DNA of 64,000 bases from Amyloporia xantha (Eukaryota; Basidiomycota; Agaricomycetes; Polyporales; Adustoporiaceae): the NCBI GenBank assembly GCA_036971615.1, contig JAYKKR010000039.1:62001-126000 (forward strand), written 5' to 3'. The notes beneath the pieces were generated by a model, which saw nothing but the letters and a program-made list of their open reading frames with translations, did not search any database and was not told the origin of the DNA. Each line of letters starts with the position of its first letter. Position 1 is the stretch's first letter. This document shows positions 21,926 through 34,495 of the stretch, piece after piece. A program made the translations under genes and the position numbers.

Positions 21926-24354
21926 ATATCTGATTATTGTACATCTACAGTCTCGGTCGCCAATCTGCATACAGATGCTTTCTGAATTCTCTCACCTTTA
22001 CACATGCGGCACATGTCGATTCAACGATTTGTCGGTGCCGGAATATAAGTCACATGATCGCGATTAACCCGGTCGACGTTGGTGTGAGGAATCTGAGGAT
22101 TTACATACTGTGTGCAGTGTCGACCAGGACTGCCAACTTCGAAAGAGGCCAAGCGGAACGGAGAATGGCAAGAACTAACCTAAACCACCGGTCAGCTCAG
22201 TTACTCATAAATCGCAGATTGTAGCGGCCAGGTGAGTCTGTGGATTTGTCGGAATATTTGATTTCGTACACGGCCACTGATCCTAGACGCCGGTTAGTTC
22301 TTCACAGCAAGGACTCGGAGTACTGACCCTGTAGTATAACATGGTGTCTTTCTTCACTACCCGTTGCATGTAAAACAGGACATTTGCTGGTGTGCTTGCC
22401 GATGTGACCGCCAGCTATTTCCTCTAGATGCTCCTGAACCACGAAGTGGTCGATCATCAGCCAGGGCGACATTGACTTAGGGAACACGCGCTTACAGACA
22501 CGGTCCAACCTCATCAGGTGCTGACTTGTATCGATGACTTCATTATAGGAAGCCCAGAAGCTAATCGTTGCGATGGTCTATGGATATAACCTAGATCTGA
22601 GGTCCGTTAACCTTCAGTTTACCTTCCATTGCGTATTCGACATCTCTACGGATCACCTCGTATTGCCCATAGGCATCCATGATACCGGTAACGCGTATCT
22701 GTAGAATCTTCTTTACTCTCTAAAGCCATCTGAAGAGACAGTAAGAAGACTCAGGCTTGTCGTGGGTGTCCGTCGACACGCGGCCCGTTATTTGCTCTGT
22801 TTGCGGCTGTCTGAAAGATAGAAGCGTGGCGTCGCAGAACATGCGTGACCGGTATGGATCTGGTGCATTGCAAGCACGTTCCGTGGATCAGCAGAATCCC
22901 TCACGTCCATAGAGACCACGGTGAGTGTTGTTTCTGTAAGCCGCGGCGTTCTGATCATGCATATTATCACAAAGCAAGTCATGCCTGTTCGCACAGAGCA
23001 CTTACTAATTTTATACTTAACAATATCAGTTTTAGCTTACCGCTTCTTGATTCTGTCATTTTCAAGTGTCCGACTGCGTGGTACCGTGACAAGCATTAGG
23101 CGAGGTGCTGGAATTAGAAAAATACTGGAACGGGTATTCAGAGTCACGGCTTGCCGACGTGACAATCGCTCCCCTTCCCTTGGGTTCCCCCGCATCCTGG
23201 CCCTTGCCGACATCCTAGACTACTGGCTGCCTGCTTTTCAGTCCGATGACTTTCCTAGTGAAGCAGGATATACAACCACGACCGATCCTCTCTATTGTGG
23301 CGTAAAGCTTGGTAGCGGTGCCGTACAGGTGCTCCCAGCAGCCGAACGCTGGGAGCTCATCAAGGTACTTCCACAGTAAGCCTTACGTCAAAGTATTATT
23401 TACAGCAGTGATCTTGAGGCGCTCTACGGTCCGAGGATATGGCAGAGCTCCACTTAACCGGATATTGCATCAAGGGCAACCCATCTTGGACGAGGTTAGA
23501 TGGAGAACTGATGAAATGCTCAAGTGTGCCGCGAATCGGTCAATGAACGCTACTCCCTCAGGGGAACATCCCTCTGCACGCACATGTTTTCAACGAATCT
23601 TGGATGGTAGCATGGTTTTCGATTCACCGATTTGCCGCGATTGTCGATGCAGATTCAGGGAATGACGTCTGGTCGTTAGTGGGTTTTGTCGTATTTCCGT
23701 TGTAGCTGAAAGTCTAACACTTGCTGAAACCGCCGTGTCTTCATTGATAAGAATAGGGTTCGTGTCACCCTAGTATGTGCCTCAACGTGCGACGCTTCCA
23801 TTACCCAAAGGTCAATTTGAGAGGCGACGAAGGATGGTCATGCTCTTATCAGATGGCTCGAAGCATGATGCAGAGCCTCTGTCCCTTCAGCAGAATTCAC
23901 AGCGATGACCTTTGGCCATCGTCCCGTCATCTTCGGGCGTTCCACGAATGGCCTGTTCTGGACCCGCTGGCCAACACAACGGTTTCCCTTGAATATTCAT
24001 GGCCGCCGATGACGAATATGGCCAGTTAACCAGAAGCCGCATTGTGAACTGGCGACTGCAGTACGTTCACTTCGGAACTACGACAATCCCCGTCGTCTGT
24101 TTGCGACTGATCCACATAGCACGCAGCGTGTTGCTTCAGCGTGTCACAACGCCTCCAGCTTCCGACCTTCGCACCCATCTCATCGAGACTACCTCACGGC
24201 CCCTGCCGTGTGGCGGATTCAAGGAAAGTATCACAGGGTCTTTGTCTGACTTCGTAGAAGCCCGACGGGTCCTGAGACCTATATAACGTCTAACAGGTCT
24301 CCCTGACCAGACAACTCATCTGAACCCAAGCAACCCTTACCTTTTCACCGCACC
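21926..24354. other. Long gap, possibly with decayed coding sequence
   Basis: About 2.4 kb. Around 23090-23380 two overlapping frames read like protein (for example LEKYWNGYSESRLADVTIA and ILALADILDYWLPAFQSDDF) but stop or shift and do not join through splice sites. This may be a broken gene. I cannot assign it. Confidence 0.35.
24280..24286 (+). promoter_or_regulatory. TATA box of the gene at 24355
   Basis: TATATAA about 70 bp before the ATG at 24355. Position and match are good for a fungal core promoter. Confidence 0.55.
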
Positions 24355-24818
24355 ATGTCAGCCCCCCCTGCCGGACAGCAGTCCAAGTTTCGACTCAACC
24401 CCAAACCGACGTACAGCGAGAGGATGTCCGAGACGAGGGGTGAAATACGGCGTATCATGAAGGAAGCCCTCCGTACATATCTTCATACTTTCCCATCATT
24501 TCATGATCTAATATATCCTCTGTAGGTGACATTACGCGTGACGACGTTGCGACCATGCATTGGCCAACATATTGGAAAGATATTGTCGTCAGGTATCGCG
24601 TCGTGATCGAAGGCTGGCCACAAGACGTTCCCTTCAGGAACTTGAGCGATGTATCCAACTTGGGGAAGTTGGATCAGCTGCTGCGAGGCTGGCAGAACAG
24701 AGAGATTTATTTCCGTCGCATCTCGGACGCCGAATTTGCTACCATGAGCGCTGAACGCGCTGCGATGGAAGAGAGCAGGCAGGCAGAGGGATCGGGCAAT
24801 CAGGACGATAATGAGTGA
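24355..24818 (+). CDS. Small protein of a mushroom-typical family of unknown function
   Basis: Two exons (24355-24472, 24526-24818) give 136 residues. The central part, HWPTYWKDIVVRYRVVIEGW followed by PQDVPFRN, resembles a short module I know from many Agaricomycete proteins of unknown function, with the pattern W-x2-Y-x8-Y-x5-GWP-x2-V-x-F-x-N-x-S. That resemblance is from memory of the pattern and was not checked by search. The rest is polar: a basic N-terminus and an acidic Gln/Glu/Asp tail. No signal peptide or membrane segment. A good TATA box stands in front. The family is often expanded and patchy, so it may be linked to mobile DNA or to regulation; I cannot say which. Confidence 0.72.
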
Positions 24819-26315
24819 GGGGGAGGGAGTTCCATGGTCCGAAGTTGATGTGAGAAACTTTATTTGTCGCCCATTCATGAAGAACACTAGTTTTGACCAT
24901 CGTTGCGTACATGTACACGCTTAGGTTCATTTTCTCATCTCACGTTCGGTAGTTGCGCAGGACACGGTGATCGTGGTGGCTGGTGGCTGTCGCATCGTGC
25001 GCTATACTAGTAGCATCTTTTGATAATTTAACATCTTGGAGTGTGATATTCGTCCATGACGGAAGAAGGTGTACAGTCAATCCGATTCTTGGCCATCCAT
25101 AAATTATGCAAATATCGTGGTCGCCTTGCCATAATTCACGCCAATGCGTAAACTTGTGGTGGTAAGCCTTCCAAATTTGGCAAGTATGAAGCGTCGAAGC
25201 TGAGAGGTAAAACTCAAAAGTTCACCGTATTCTGCGAATGCTAATTTCAAGAAGTATCGAAGATAGCCTCAATCGGAATACACAGGGCTGCGAACAGCAT
25301 TGCTCCTATGTGAACGTGTATCAGAACGCGTTGCAACTCCAACTGAGAAGCTCAGTTAATTTTCGGGCATAGTGAAGCTTGACCTCGGTCCTCGCAGTAA
25401 AAACGCAGAGGAGGGCATATGTGTTCTCGAAACAGTCCACAAAGGAATATGGCCGAAAGGTATCCTAGTGGGCATGAGACGCTGACCGGTAGCTATCCAT
25501 GCGTCATCTGACATCCGGTCTGCCGAGTATCTTCCACTGACGCTACCCAACACACTACACTTCAATGTTGTCTTCGCTATAGCCGCTGACTCTGTCCTAA
25601 AGTTCACATCATCAATGAAAGCCACTGATCCCTTGTGCATTCTAGGAAAGATAACTTTCTAGACTAAGCCCAGGACAGTACGGATATCGCGTATACCACG
25701 GGAATCAACCATTAACCACCGCACGACGTCATGACTGTGGTCAGCGAATGATTGTGAACCATATTGTGTTCTCCAGCATTGAGTTTCAGAGCGAAAGATC
25801 TTCCGTAGTACCTCAGACAATTTCGCCCCTAGACGGCCGACAGAAGGCTGTTGTAGACCGAGACCATGATTTATTCATGCCGACGCACAGTGAGTACTTC
25901 AGACTCGCTTGCTAGTCAGAGGATACGTACAGATATCTATCTATGAACGACGCTGCGTGATCAGCAATCCAGCCTGACAGGTGAGCACTGATAGGTGAAC
26001 AGGACACAAGCACAAGTAGAAGCGCACACATGATCCCAGCTGATGGCTGATACCACTAGCGGGTAACAGACAAGACTCGGAAGCCATGCACTATAGCAAA
26101 AAATGCTATCGAGCAGGCGACCCACCGTGCACGAGCTAGCCTAGATAGTCGAATGAGAACATCATAAACCAGCCTGTGGACTAGGAGAAAGGAGTCACGA
26201 TCTGATAGTCGCATGGTCTCACATTTCCTGACCGTCTTAAAAATCATTGTCGCAAAAGCCAGAAAAATCGACTACAGTAAAACAAACCCGGACTACGATA
26301 TAGTTTTCCGTCTTG
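24819..26315. other. Intergenic gap, small-protein gene to STT3
   Basis: About 1.5 kb between two convergent genes. Only short open frames without splice continuity. I see nothing supportable. Confidence 0.4.
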
Positions 26316-29258
26316 TCAGAGGCTTCGTCCTCTTTCTCTTTTCCCTTGAGCAAAAGCATTTGCAGTTTTCAGATCTCGACCAAGAAGGTCGTCCTTCTTC
26401 ACCTGATAGATCCGGACCTAAAATAAACAGACACGGTCAGAGATGACGACCACAGTCAAGTCCCCGCTAAGACATACGATCCAGTTTTCTGAGGTGAACG
26501 CCTCATCTGTTCAATGCCATAAGAACATGAGTATCGATTAAAGATGAAATCCGATAAGCGTACCCAAGTAGTCTAATGTTGGCCCTGCCTTAGGCATCTG
26601 TTGACCACGAACACGGTCCACTGCTTGATTGCCACCGAATAGTTCCGAAAAGCTGGCAATCCAATCTCGTCAGATCTCCATTCAGTGACGGGCGGCAGGG
26701 CACTCACCGGTAGTACGACATCTTGTACATGAGGCTGTTCTTCATCGTTGTCGATGCCGCTTCATCTACCCTGTACTCGCCTTTGGCAGTGAAGTAGTTG
26801 GGCTCCTGTATCTCGTCCGGCCAGACGCCCTGGGCAATACGAACCATCCAGAGGAACTTGTTGATGTCGTCACCAGAATATCCAAGTAGGCCACCAAATA
26901 TGATCAGGACATAGTCGACGTCATGCTTCCGCAAGATAGGGTAGGCGACCTCCTCGCTGCTAGACATTGCCTTGCCTACGGTAGCAATATGTGCTGAATC
27001 ACAAGGTGAGTCATTAGACAAGTCCGACAAGTGCACTGTGAGAGAAATACTGACTGTTATTCCACGTGTTGTTGTCGACAAGTGTCGGGCGGTCCGCCAT
27101 GCCCGCAATCTGGTAACCGTAGTCCCACCAGCTCATGACGACAGCGGTCTCTGGCGTATTCTGTCTGAGCCAGTAGTAGGCCTCTCGGAAGTCATCAATG
27201 ATGTGCTGACTGCCATCCTGGTTGGTTGACGCGAGTACAACGGACGGCGAAGAGTACGCAGTTGACGTCACATAGGTGCAGTGCATGACGAAGAAGCAGA
27301 GCATGCCAAGGGCATTGATGAGGACAGCAGCACGAGTATCGAGGCCAAAAATACCGCGTCCCTTCTTCGAAGGTGAGACTACATTGGACACGGTTGACAC
27401 TAAGTCGTCCAGGGGTCCAGCTGAGGTGGAAGGAGCGGCCTTCTTCGACTTCTTCGTCGAGGTAGCTGAGCCTGAAGTGGTAGACACTCCAGTGGAGCTA
27501 CCAGTCGACGAAACATCAGTTTTGCCGTCTGTATCTTCAACAGCATCCGGTTCCATAGGATCGATGTACGTGTCCAGCAGTGAAGAAAACGCCACTGCCG
27601 CGGAGACACACACAACAGGAGTCAGTGTAAGCATGAGACGGACCATGACACCCGCGAAGTAGCTAGCAACGACAGCGTAAATGATGACAAAGACGTGCTC
27701 ATCACGGAGCTGGCGGAAACAGAAAATCACCCCAGCAGGGAAAAGGAAGATGAGCAGTTGCAGATCCATGAAGAACGACGGCCACGCCGTCGGCTGGTGT
27801 TCGGACACGGAAGCGATGATTGGTATGTACCTTGACAGCGAAGATGAATCAAGTCAGAAGACTTCGCGACAAAGGAGAAACCGTCCGTACTTCTTCGCAT
27901 AGCCAGTGTCCCAAAGTGAATAGAATCGCCCTGTCCAAGGAGCGATCCAACCCTTGTATGTGAGGCCGACGATCGCCAAAGCACCGAAGATACCCATTCC
28001 AACGACGGAGGCGAAAAGAAGACTTTGGAATTGTTTCGAGGATATGTGCGTCCGTACAAGTCCCGCAAATGCGACGATCTGCAGAAGGCCGAAGACACCT
28101 GTCGATAATGATCATTAGTCCTGAGCGATTGAGGACGTGGTGGTGGACAAAACACACCTAAAGCTGCCATATGTTCGCTAGTTCGCACAGGCTGGAATCC
28201 CACAAAGGGGACTTGCATACTGGAAAGTGTTCCGATCGCATACCAGGACGAGTACGCCACATACAGGCGACTGCTGAAGCGTCCCATAATGATGAGGACA
28301 AAGGAGTGAAGAGGTATCATATTCGTGATGAATGCATAGCCACCTAAAGAATGATCACTGCACTTAGCGCCACAACTAGATGTACACAGTCATGCTCACC
28401 CCAAGCGGCCACCATGTAGAAATAGAAAAGAGCAGCTAACGTGCCAAAGAAGGCACTGCCTGTTTTGAGCGCTTTGATCCAGCAGAAGAACGTGAACATC
28501 AGCAGGAAGATTGCGATTGCCTCATTGTCATATGAGCCCGCTACCGAACGGGAAATATATCCGGGGACAATACCGATGAATGCAGCGGCGAGGAGGCCTG
28601 CACTTTCATCTTTTAATTCTTTGGTAAACCTATTACTTCAGTAAGTATTGTGCCGTATATGGCACATGCTGAATTTGACAGCGTACATATAGGTTGACCA
28701 AGCCGTTAGAGCACTGAATCCTGGGGCGAGCAGGACACAAACATTCCGAATATCGACTGGTAAATTGAGAGCGTGAAGAATGTTGTAAATCACGCCGCTA
28801 GTCGCCATGAGACCAGGATAGATGGTGCCTCCGACAACTCGACCCAACGGATACCATGCCGTAGGGTCGAACCAATTCCAGAATTCCTGCAGCCTCTATT
28901 AGCTACTTGTTCCTCGTTCCCGCATTGCAGACGCACATAGAAGCCTTTCGCTGCTATCACTCTTGTCGCACGACTGCATCCAAGTCAGATTTCGCAAGCA
29001 TTGAGCTAAACCGTCTGACAAACTCACTAATTGAACCACGGATCGCTGGATGTATGCCAGTTAGTCATCAAGAGCTCAGAACGATAAATTCTACACGTAC
29101 AACTCATGTATTATACTTTCAAAGTTGATGACAGCAAACAGTCGCGAAGCTATGGCAGCACCTGAGATGAGTGCGAGAGCTATTATCCGCAGCAGAGACG
29201 ATGTGTTCGCGACCGTCGCCGGAGACACATCCGACGGTAGCGCATAGGCAAGAGGCAT
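26316..29258 (-). CDS. STT3: Oligosaccharyltransferase catalytic subunit STT3
   Basis: Twelve exons (29258-29101, 29045-29028, 28973-28937, 28886-28687, 28629-28400, 28343-28158, 28098-27891, 27830-27055, 26993-26708, 26652-26564, 26506-26478, 26417-26316) join to 772 residues, near the 718-770 usual for fungi. STT3 moves the glycan from dolichol diphosphate to Asn in N-x-S/T sequons in the ER lumen. Landmarks: FESIIHEFDPWFNYR near residue 50 (catalytic acidic site), [14 protein letters not shown] near 165-180, many membrane helices, then the WWDYGYQI sequon-binding motif near 580 and DNNTWNNTHIATVG just after. A Ser/Thr-rich insert (about residues 430-480) is an addition relative to yeast. 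One exon has only 18 nt. The frame and motifs leave no doubt about identity. Confidence 0.97.
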
Positions 29259-32200
29259 GCCTGCAACAGACCGACGCAAACAGCGTCAAGAAAACGACCG
29301 TAGGATTTGTTTAGAAATAAGACTGAGGAATTAGGGGAAGGCAGCTGCCAGTGTTGACTGCAGCGCGTGTCACTTGCAGACACGTCGCGCACCGCGACAG
29401 CTATACGCTGCTGAGTCAGCATGCATTATGACTTCACGTGCTTTCGCGCCTCTCTTGCATTGTGCTAATTGGATACCTGGCAAGCACTTTCACTCTCTGG
29501 ACACCGTCAATCAATTCCACAATGTCTACATCACGCGGCCGAGTGGAGGATACTTACGAGTCCCAGAACGACCAAAGACTAGACGATTTGCACTCCAAGC
29601 TTCGCACCTTACGCGGCGTACGACCTCCCTGCCTTTTCTGTGGATTATCATGACCATATATACCGCAGGTCACAACAGATATATACGAAGATGTAGAGCA
29701 GCAGAATTCTACTCTAGATGCTACAGTGAGTATGACCTGGTCTCAGACTCTTAAATCACACAGCTAAACGCGTGGACCGACGCCATAGCGCAATACCTTC
29801 GCCTCTTTCGGAGCCTCTCTTGCACAATCGTCACGGAGAGCAGGACAGGCTTTTGGGATTGGTTCAGGAGGTGTGAAACAATGGCGAACAATCGGATATC
29901 TCGCGGCGGCTTTTGTCGGTATTTGGATCGTTTGGAAGTTGTTCTGGTGGATTTGGCCAACGTCGTCACCTTGAGGCGTGACAGCCCATGTGTGCGTCCC
30001 ATCCCAGTCTCACAGTCGTTCATTCTGCCCCCAATATTCAGGAATCGGTGTACCTTCTATGTTCTGCATAATTTGTATACGGTGTGTATCGTGCATGCGT
30101 TCCGGTCAGGGAAACGGCTCACATCCGCGCCGGTTCATGAAATGGCGGGTGCATTCACATGTGGATAGCACGAGGTCGACATAAAATACAGCCCTGGTCG
30201 TGGGGAGATGTCCATGCCATTCGCAAGGAGCTGCATGTCCAAGTATTGGTGGTCTGATGAACCTAGGTTCGGACACGACCTTGGCAGCATGTCTGGGAAA
30301 AGAATAAGGGAGTGAGAATGCTTCGCGGAAGGGGGACGCAGGAATGCGGCTCGGCATTTGCTCGGACAGGCGGCGGTGAAGCTTGTATCCCTGAAAACTA
30401 AGTTCCCTTCTCATCAAATCTAAACGTTTGGCAGGCTCGTCCAGGCCTATATTCATTATTCGTATTTGAATGCATTAGAAATGAAACACCAGCACACACT
30501 GATCGAAGGAACCAACCGAACACCGCGAGAGAGATGCGGAGCAAGCAGCGGGAACTCGATTGCGAAGAACAGCTTGACCAGTGTGAAATTCGTCCGGCCC
30601 CCTGTATCGTGCATCTAGATCTGTCAGAAGGAATACCAGAACCACACGGAAATGAGAGACTACTCCATCCTGTCAGCCAGACATTCTCCCGGGATCGTGC
30701 ACGATCGGATTCTTGCGCGGGCCAGACTCCTGGGATCAGGTCAAAGACCCGGCTCCGAGGTGATATGTATGTCTTCTTCGCCTCGCGAAATCGTTCGTGG
30801 GACCATGAAGTGATCAAGGAGGTAAGAGTACTGTGAAGCGTGCGCAAGGTGTGTCGGTGATAAGTTTCCAGTAGCCACCCCATGGTGGTCATGTTGGGCA
30901 CAAGTATCATTCCAGAAAGGAAGTATTGGTCAAGGCAAGTGCCCTTACAGTTTCTATAATGTTACTGTGCTCTATAAAATTATTGTCATCGACGCCCTGG
31001 TTCTTGCATGACTGTCTTTGAATTATGGGAGGAAGAATATAGTTGGGCAGCATGAGTCGTGGCCTGATGAGGAAGACAAATTTCCAGGGCATCCTTTGCT
31101 TGTGATCGAGACGTTAGTGGAGAAATTAACAGCGGTATACACAGCAGAACAAGGGGTGGATAATTAGATCGAAAACGTTCTTCAAATATTATGTTCCCGC
31201 TGTACTACAATAAATAATCTCCTGCTAGTTCGCCGTGCGGGTCACGCAAAATTAGAAGCATCTCGGATTTAGAAAGGCGCAGGAAGGTGCTATCCCGCAG
31301 TACATAGTTATTTCGATGTTATGCTGCATCTGATATCCAAATAAATTTCTGAGAAGCAGTATCCTTATCATATCGGGAATCATTTGGGATCCAAGTTTTC
31401 GAAGTAAAAAGTAAGCTGAAGGATTCGATCGTGAAGTAGCTGCGAAGCCGACGCTGAGAAGGGAGTACCCCGGGGACGGGAAGGGAATTATCGTCGACCA
31501 TAACTACGGCTGTCCCCCTCCTTGAGTCTTTCATAGGCGTTCAGTTGTCTCCCGTAGGCAGACTCTGAAATTGTTACGCTTATAGAGGGAGAGGAGGACG
31601 GTAACAACATAGGGCTCTCCTCAATGTGAACAAATGGCGAAGGTAGTAGTATAATTTCGGGGTCTCGTTTCCCTGAACCGTCAGCGAGGGCTCTAGAGAC
31701 GACTTTGTCGGCTGCTAAGACCCTGCGCCATTCTGGCGCAACGCTCCACCAAAAAAAAAAAAAAAAAACAACATAGGGCTCAGTAGAACTGGCACGTGAG
31801 TTGCGATCGGCGATCAGCTACACACTTCCGTTTGCGTAAGTCTTGGTGGCTGCCAGTCGACTTTCATCGTTAACACCCACAACCAACACCCAACAGACCA
31901 TAGTCATCACACTTGAACCTATTCCTTTTTCCGTTCCAACGGAAACATAAGATAAGCATGACTGGCGTGGCTCCCCTGAGATCCCTCAATGTAGAACGCG
32001 AGTCTGTTGAGTGTGTGTGCCACCCTTCAACGTCATGCTATATTTTGGCAGGAGCGCGCTTTCCGCTGCATCGTTAGAGCATTTTTGGACTCGTTTGACC
32101 TACATATCCTCTACTTTTGTCACGTATATAGGTCAACAACCATATAAAATAGCACGGTGTGAGTGCCTGCGAACCGAGGTATATGGAACCTGAACCCACG

Positions 32201-32468
32201 GTCTATTGAAGCCTATAGTTCCCGATGATACCCCAATGAAATTGCGAGATTGATGTAAAATATCTGACCAATTGAACTCCTCCTCGTATACTTACCCTCT
32301 GCTGTCTGCTGTCCATGGCTCATTCGCCGGCCTGGACATCGGGGCCACTAACATGATCCACGTGACCACTACGAATGGCTCAGCTTCTCTTAGTTTGGAC
32401 TCTCTGTTTGACTTCTGCTACTCATTTTCAGTCCTATTCCTATAGTACACGCACTCTGACTCTCTAAG
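29259..32468. other. Long gap upstream of STT3 and of the UBX gene
   Basis: About 3.2 kb. Medium open frames on the minus strand at 29751-30023, 30106-30456 and 30398-30910 do not join into a protein I recognise; some may be remnants. The stretch contains the poly(A)-tailed insert described separately. Confidence 0.4.
31603..31781 (+). mobile_element. Poly(A)-tailed retroposed insert flanked by 15 bp direct repeats
   Basis: The 15-mer AACAACATAGGGCTC occurs at 31603-31617 and again at 31767-31781. Between them lie about 133 bp of unique sequence followed by an uninterrupted A run (31751-31768, partly shared with the second repeat). Direct repeats of this size plus a 3' A tract are the mark of LINE-type target-primed reverse transcription. 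The inserted RNA is not one I can name. It contains a perfect small hairpin, TGCGCCATTCTGGCGCA, close to its 3' end. I could not find tRNA A and B boxes or match it to U1-U6 or 5S RNA from memory. Confidence 0.75.
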
Positions 32469-33990
32469 ATGTCCTCAGACAGGGATGTATTACTGCAGAT
32501 GGGTTTTGACCCTGCTCGCGTTGAATGTTCGTCCCCGCATATCGCTCATCGCTATCGGGATTCGCTAATACCTCTGGCTTGCAGGGGCAGTAAAGGCGAC
32601 AGGAGGCCGGGGTCTGCAGCCTGCGATGGACCATATACTCGAGAACGAGGGCAAGTCAGTACCTGATCTGTCATCTGTGTCTGCGTCGTCGTCAGGTGCG
32701 GCAAGCGCGGGTGGTGCAGAACCGATGAATGAGGATGAGGCGGAGGAATTGGAGGCTCTGAAAGCGGTGTATGGAAAGAGTGGCGGTGCCCCGGGTGAAA
32801 GCTCTGCGGGTGCAGATGTGGAAGCCAAGGTAAGTATGGATGCCAGACTCTGATTCAATCTGACGTTGTTGCATGCCTGGGGTCATAGAGTATCAAGTGC
32901 TCCGTATGCGGCAAGGTATTCAAGAACACTGCACTCGCGAACTACCACGCTGAGAAGAGCGGACATGATCAATTTGAGGAGTCTACTGAAGAGGTGCGTA
33001 TTCCAACGTGTGGATTCCTAGTCTGTGACCTCTGACGCGCGTCCCTGCAGGTCAAGCCGCTCACCGAAGAAGAAAAGAAACAGAAGCTTGACGAGTTGCG
33101 GGAGAAAATGGCAGCCAAACGCGCCGTGAAGGCGAAAGAGGAGGCAAGGGAAAATCTCGCGAATGAAACCATTCGCAGGAAAGCTGGCAAGGTGCACTAA
33201 AAGCAGTCCTATTGCACGGCGAAGGTCTGATTGCTGTACTTGACCGTAGGACATGAACGAGATCCGGGAAGAGATCAAAGCTAAGGAGATGAAGAAGGAG
33301 GCAGAAGCAAAGCGGAGAGGTATGGGTCCAACGTAATCGTTGGCCATCAAACCACTCACCACATGGTGTGTAGAGAAGCTGGAGGATGCGAAGGCGCGTG
33401 CGGCGATTAAAGCACAGATCGAAGCAGACAAGCGGGCGCGCGCGGAAAAGGCTGCCCGCGAGAAGGCCCTACGCGAGGGAAAGCCTCTGCCAGGAAGCTC
33501 TGCGGCCGCGACGCCCGCCGCTCCTGCAGCCTCTGCTCCAAAAGCAGCGGGCAAGGACTACCCGGAAACGCGCCTGCAAATTCGCATGGCCAGCGGTGGG
33601 CAACCGTACACCACAACGTTGCCAAGCGACTCCAGTGCGTATCCTGGCAATCATGCACAGCGTACGACTGGCGTACTGACCGCTTTTGACAGCACTCCGC
33701 CATGTGGCGGAGTTCCTCGCCGGGCAGACGCTCTCGGTCGACGTGGAGACGGTCACCTTTGCTCAGCATTTCCCAAGGTATGCGCATATCGGATGCGTCT
33801 TGACAGGAAGAGTGTTCAATGTTCGCGGCTAATTGATCGGAACCGACAGGAAAACGTTCACGCATGGCGACTTATCGCGCACATTGAGAGAATTGGGATT
33901 GACGCCGTCTGCTGTGCGTTCCACTTCTCGCCGTTACTCGCCGTCTGATTTCTGATCCCTGCAATGTTGCAGGTTCTCATTGCTTCGTAG
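32469..33990 (+). CDS. UBA - C2H2 zinc finger - UBX protein (UBXN1/SAKS1-like)
   Basis: Nine exons (32469-32526, 32585-32829, 32889-32993, 33051-33191, 33250-33319, 33374-33634, 33693-33777, 33850-33913, 33973-33990) give 348 residues. The N-terminal UBA domain (about residues 4-42: LLQMGFDPARVEWAVKATGG, then QPAMDHILEN) binds ubiquitin. Exon 3 encodes a C2H2-like finger (CSVCGKVFKNTALANYH) seen in fungal members. A charged coiled coil follows (about 137-250). The C-terminal UBX domain (about 262-346: TRLQIRMASGG, LRHVAEFLAGQ, FPRKTFTHGDLSRTLRELGL) binds Cdc48/p97. Such adaptors bring ubiquitinated clients to Cdc48 for extraction or degradation. The last exon is 18 nt. Motif order and exon joins are clean. 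Confidence 0.95.
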
Positions 33991-34495
33991 CCCTCTATAC
34001 TGTTTCTTGCTCCGGCCTGTAAATTTAGTTGGTCAAATTCGCCTCTGTGGAGTTTTATTTGTGTTGTATTCTAAATGTTTTCTGAACGAAATTGCGTGCA
34101 ACCCACCTTGTGCTAGCTCTTCCGTCAGCGGTTACATCAGAATGTGGCCACTTGACGGTCAGGTACCATCCCTGATAAACAACTGGTATGGACGCGCTCT
34201 GCAGTCAGACTGCCCCGAATGGCAGGGCCATCGCGGATGCAACTCGTCATCATCAAGATTGGATACTGAGCAAGCAGGATGAGCGGGTAGACGGTATAAC
34301 CATAGCCGCGATCTGAGATAAAAGCGCTAGCAAAATGAATTTACGTTGTTTCCCCGCCGGCGAAGGCAGGCACGACGATTGAGCGCCTAATCCTATTCCT
34401 CATGTAGCGTCCATCATCGCCCGCATCAAATCCCTGACATCTTGTCCTCCCACTCCCATGTCCACCTAATCGCTCTCCTAGGGGCGTCGTCGACC
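33991..34495. other. Intergenic gap, UBX gene to coiled-coil gene
   Basis: About 500 bp containing the UBX gene terminator region and the next promoter. No gene or clear motif seen. Confidence 0.4.

Noticed and set aside
29751..30910. Possible wax-synthase or other membrane-protein remnant on the minus strand
   Set aside because: Frames did not join, and no diagnostic motif of that family was actually visible.
31720..31740. Perfect hairpin considered as a transcription terminator
   Set aside because: Rho-independent terminators are bacterial. Here the hairpin is part of the retroposed insert in a eukaryotic genome.
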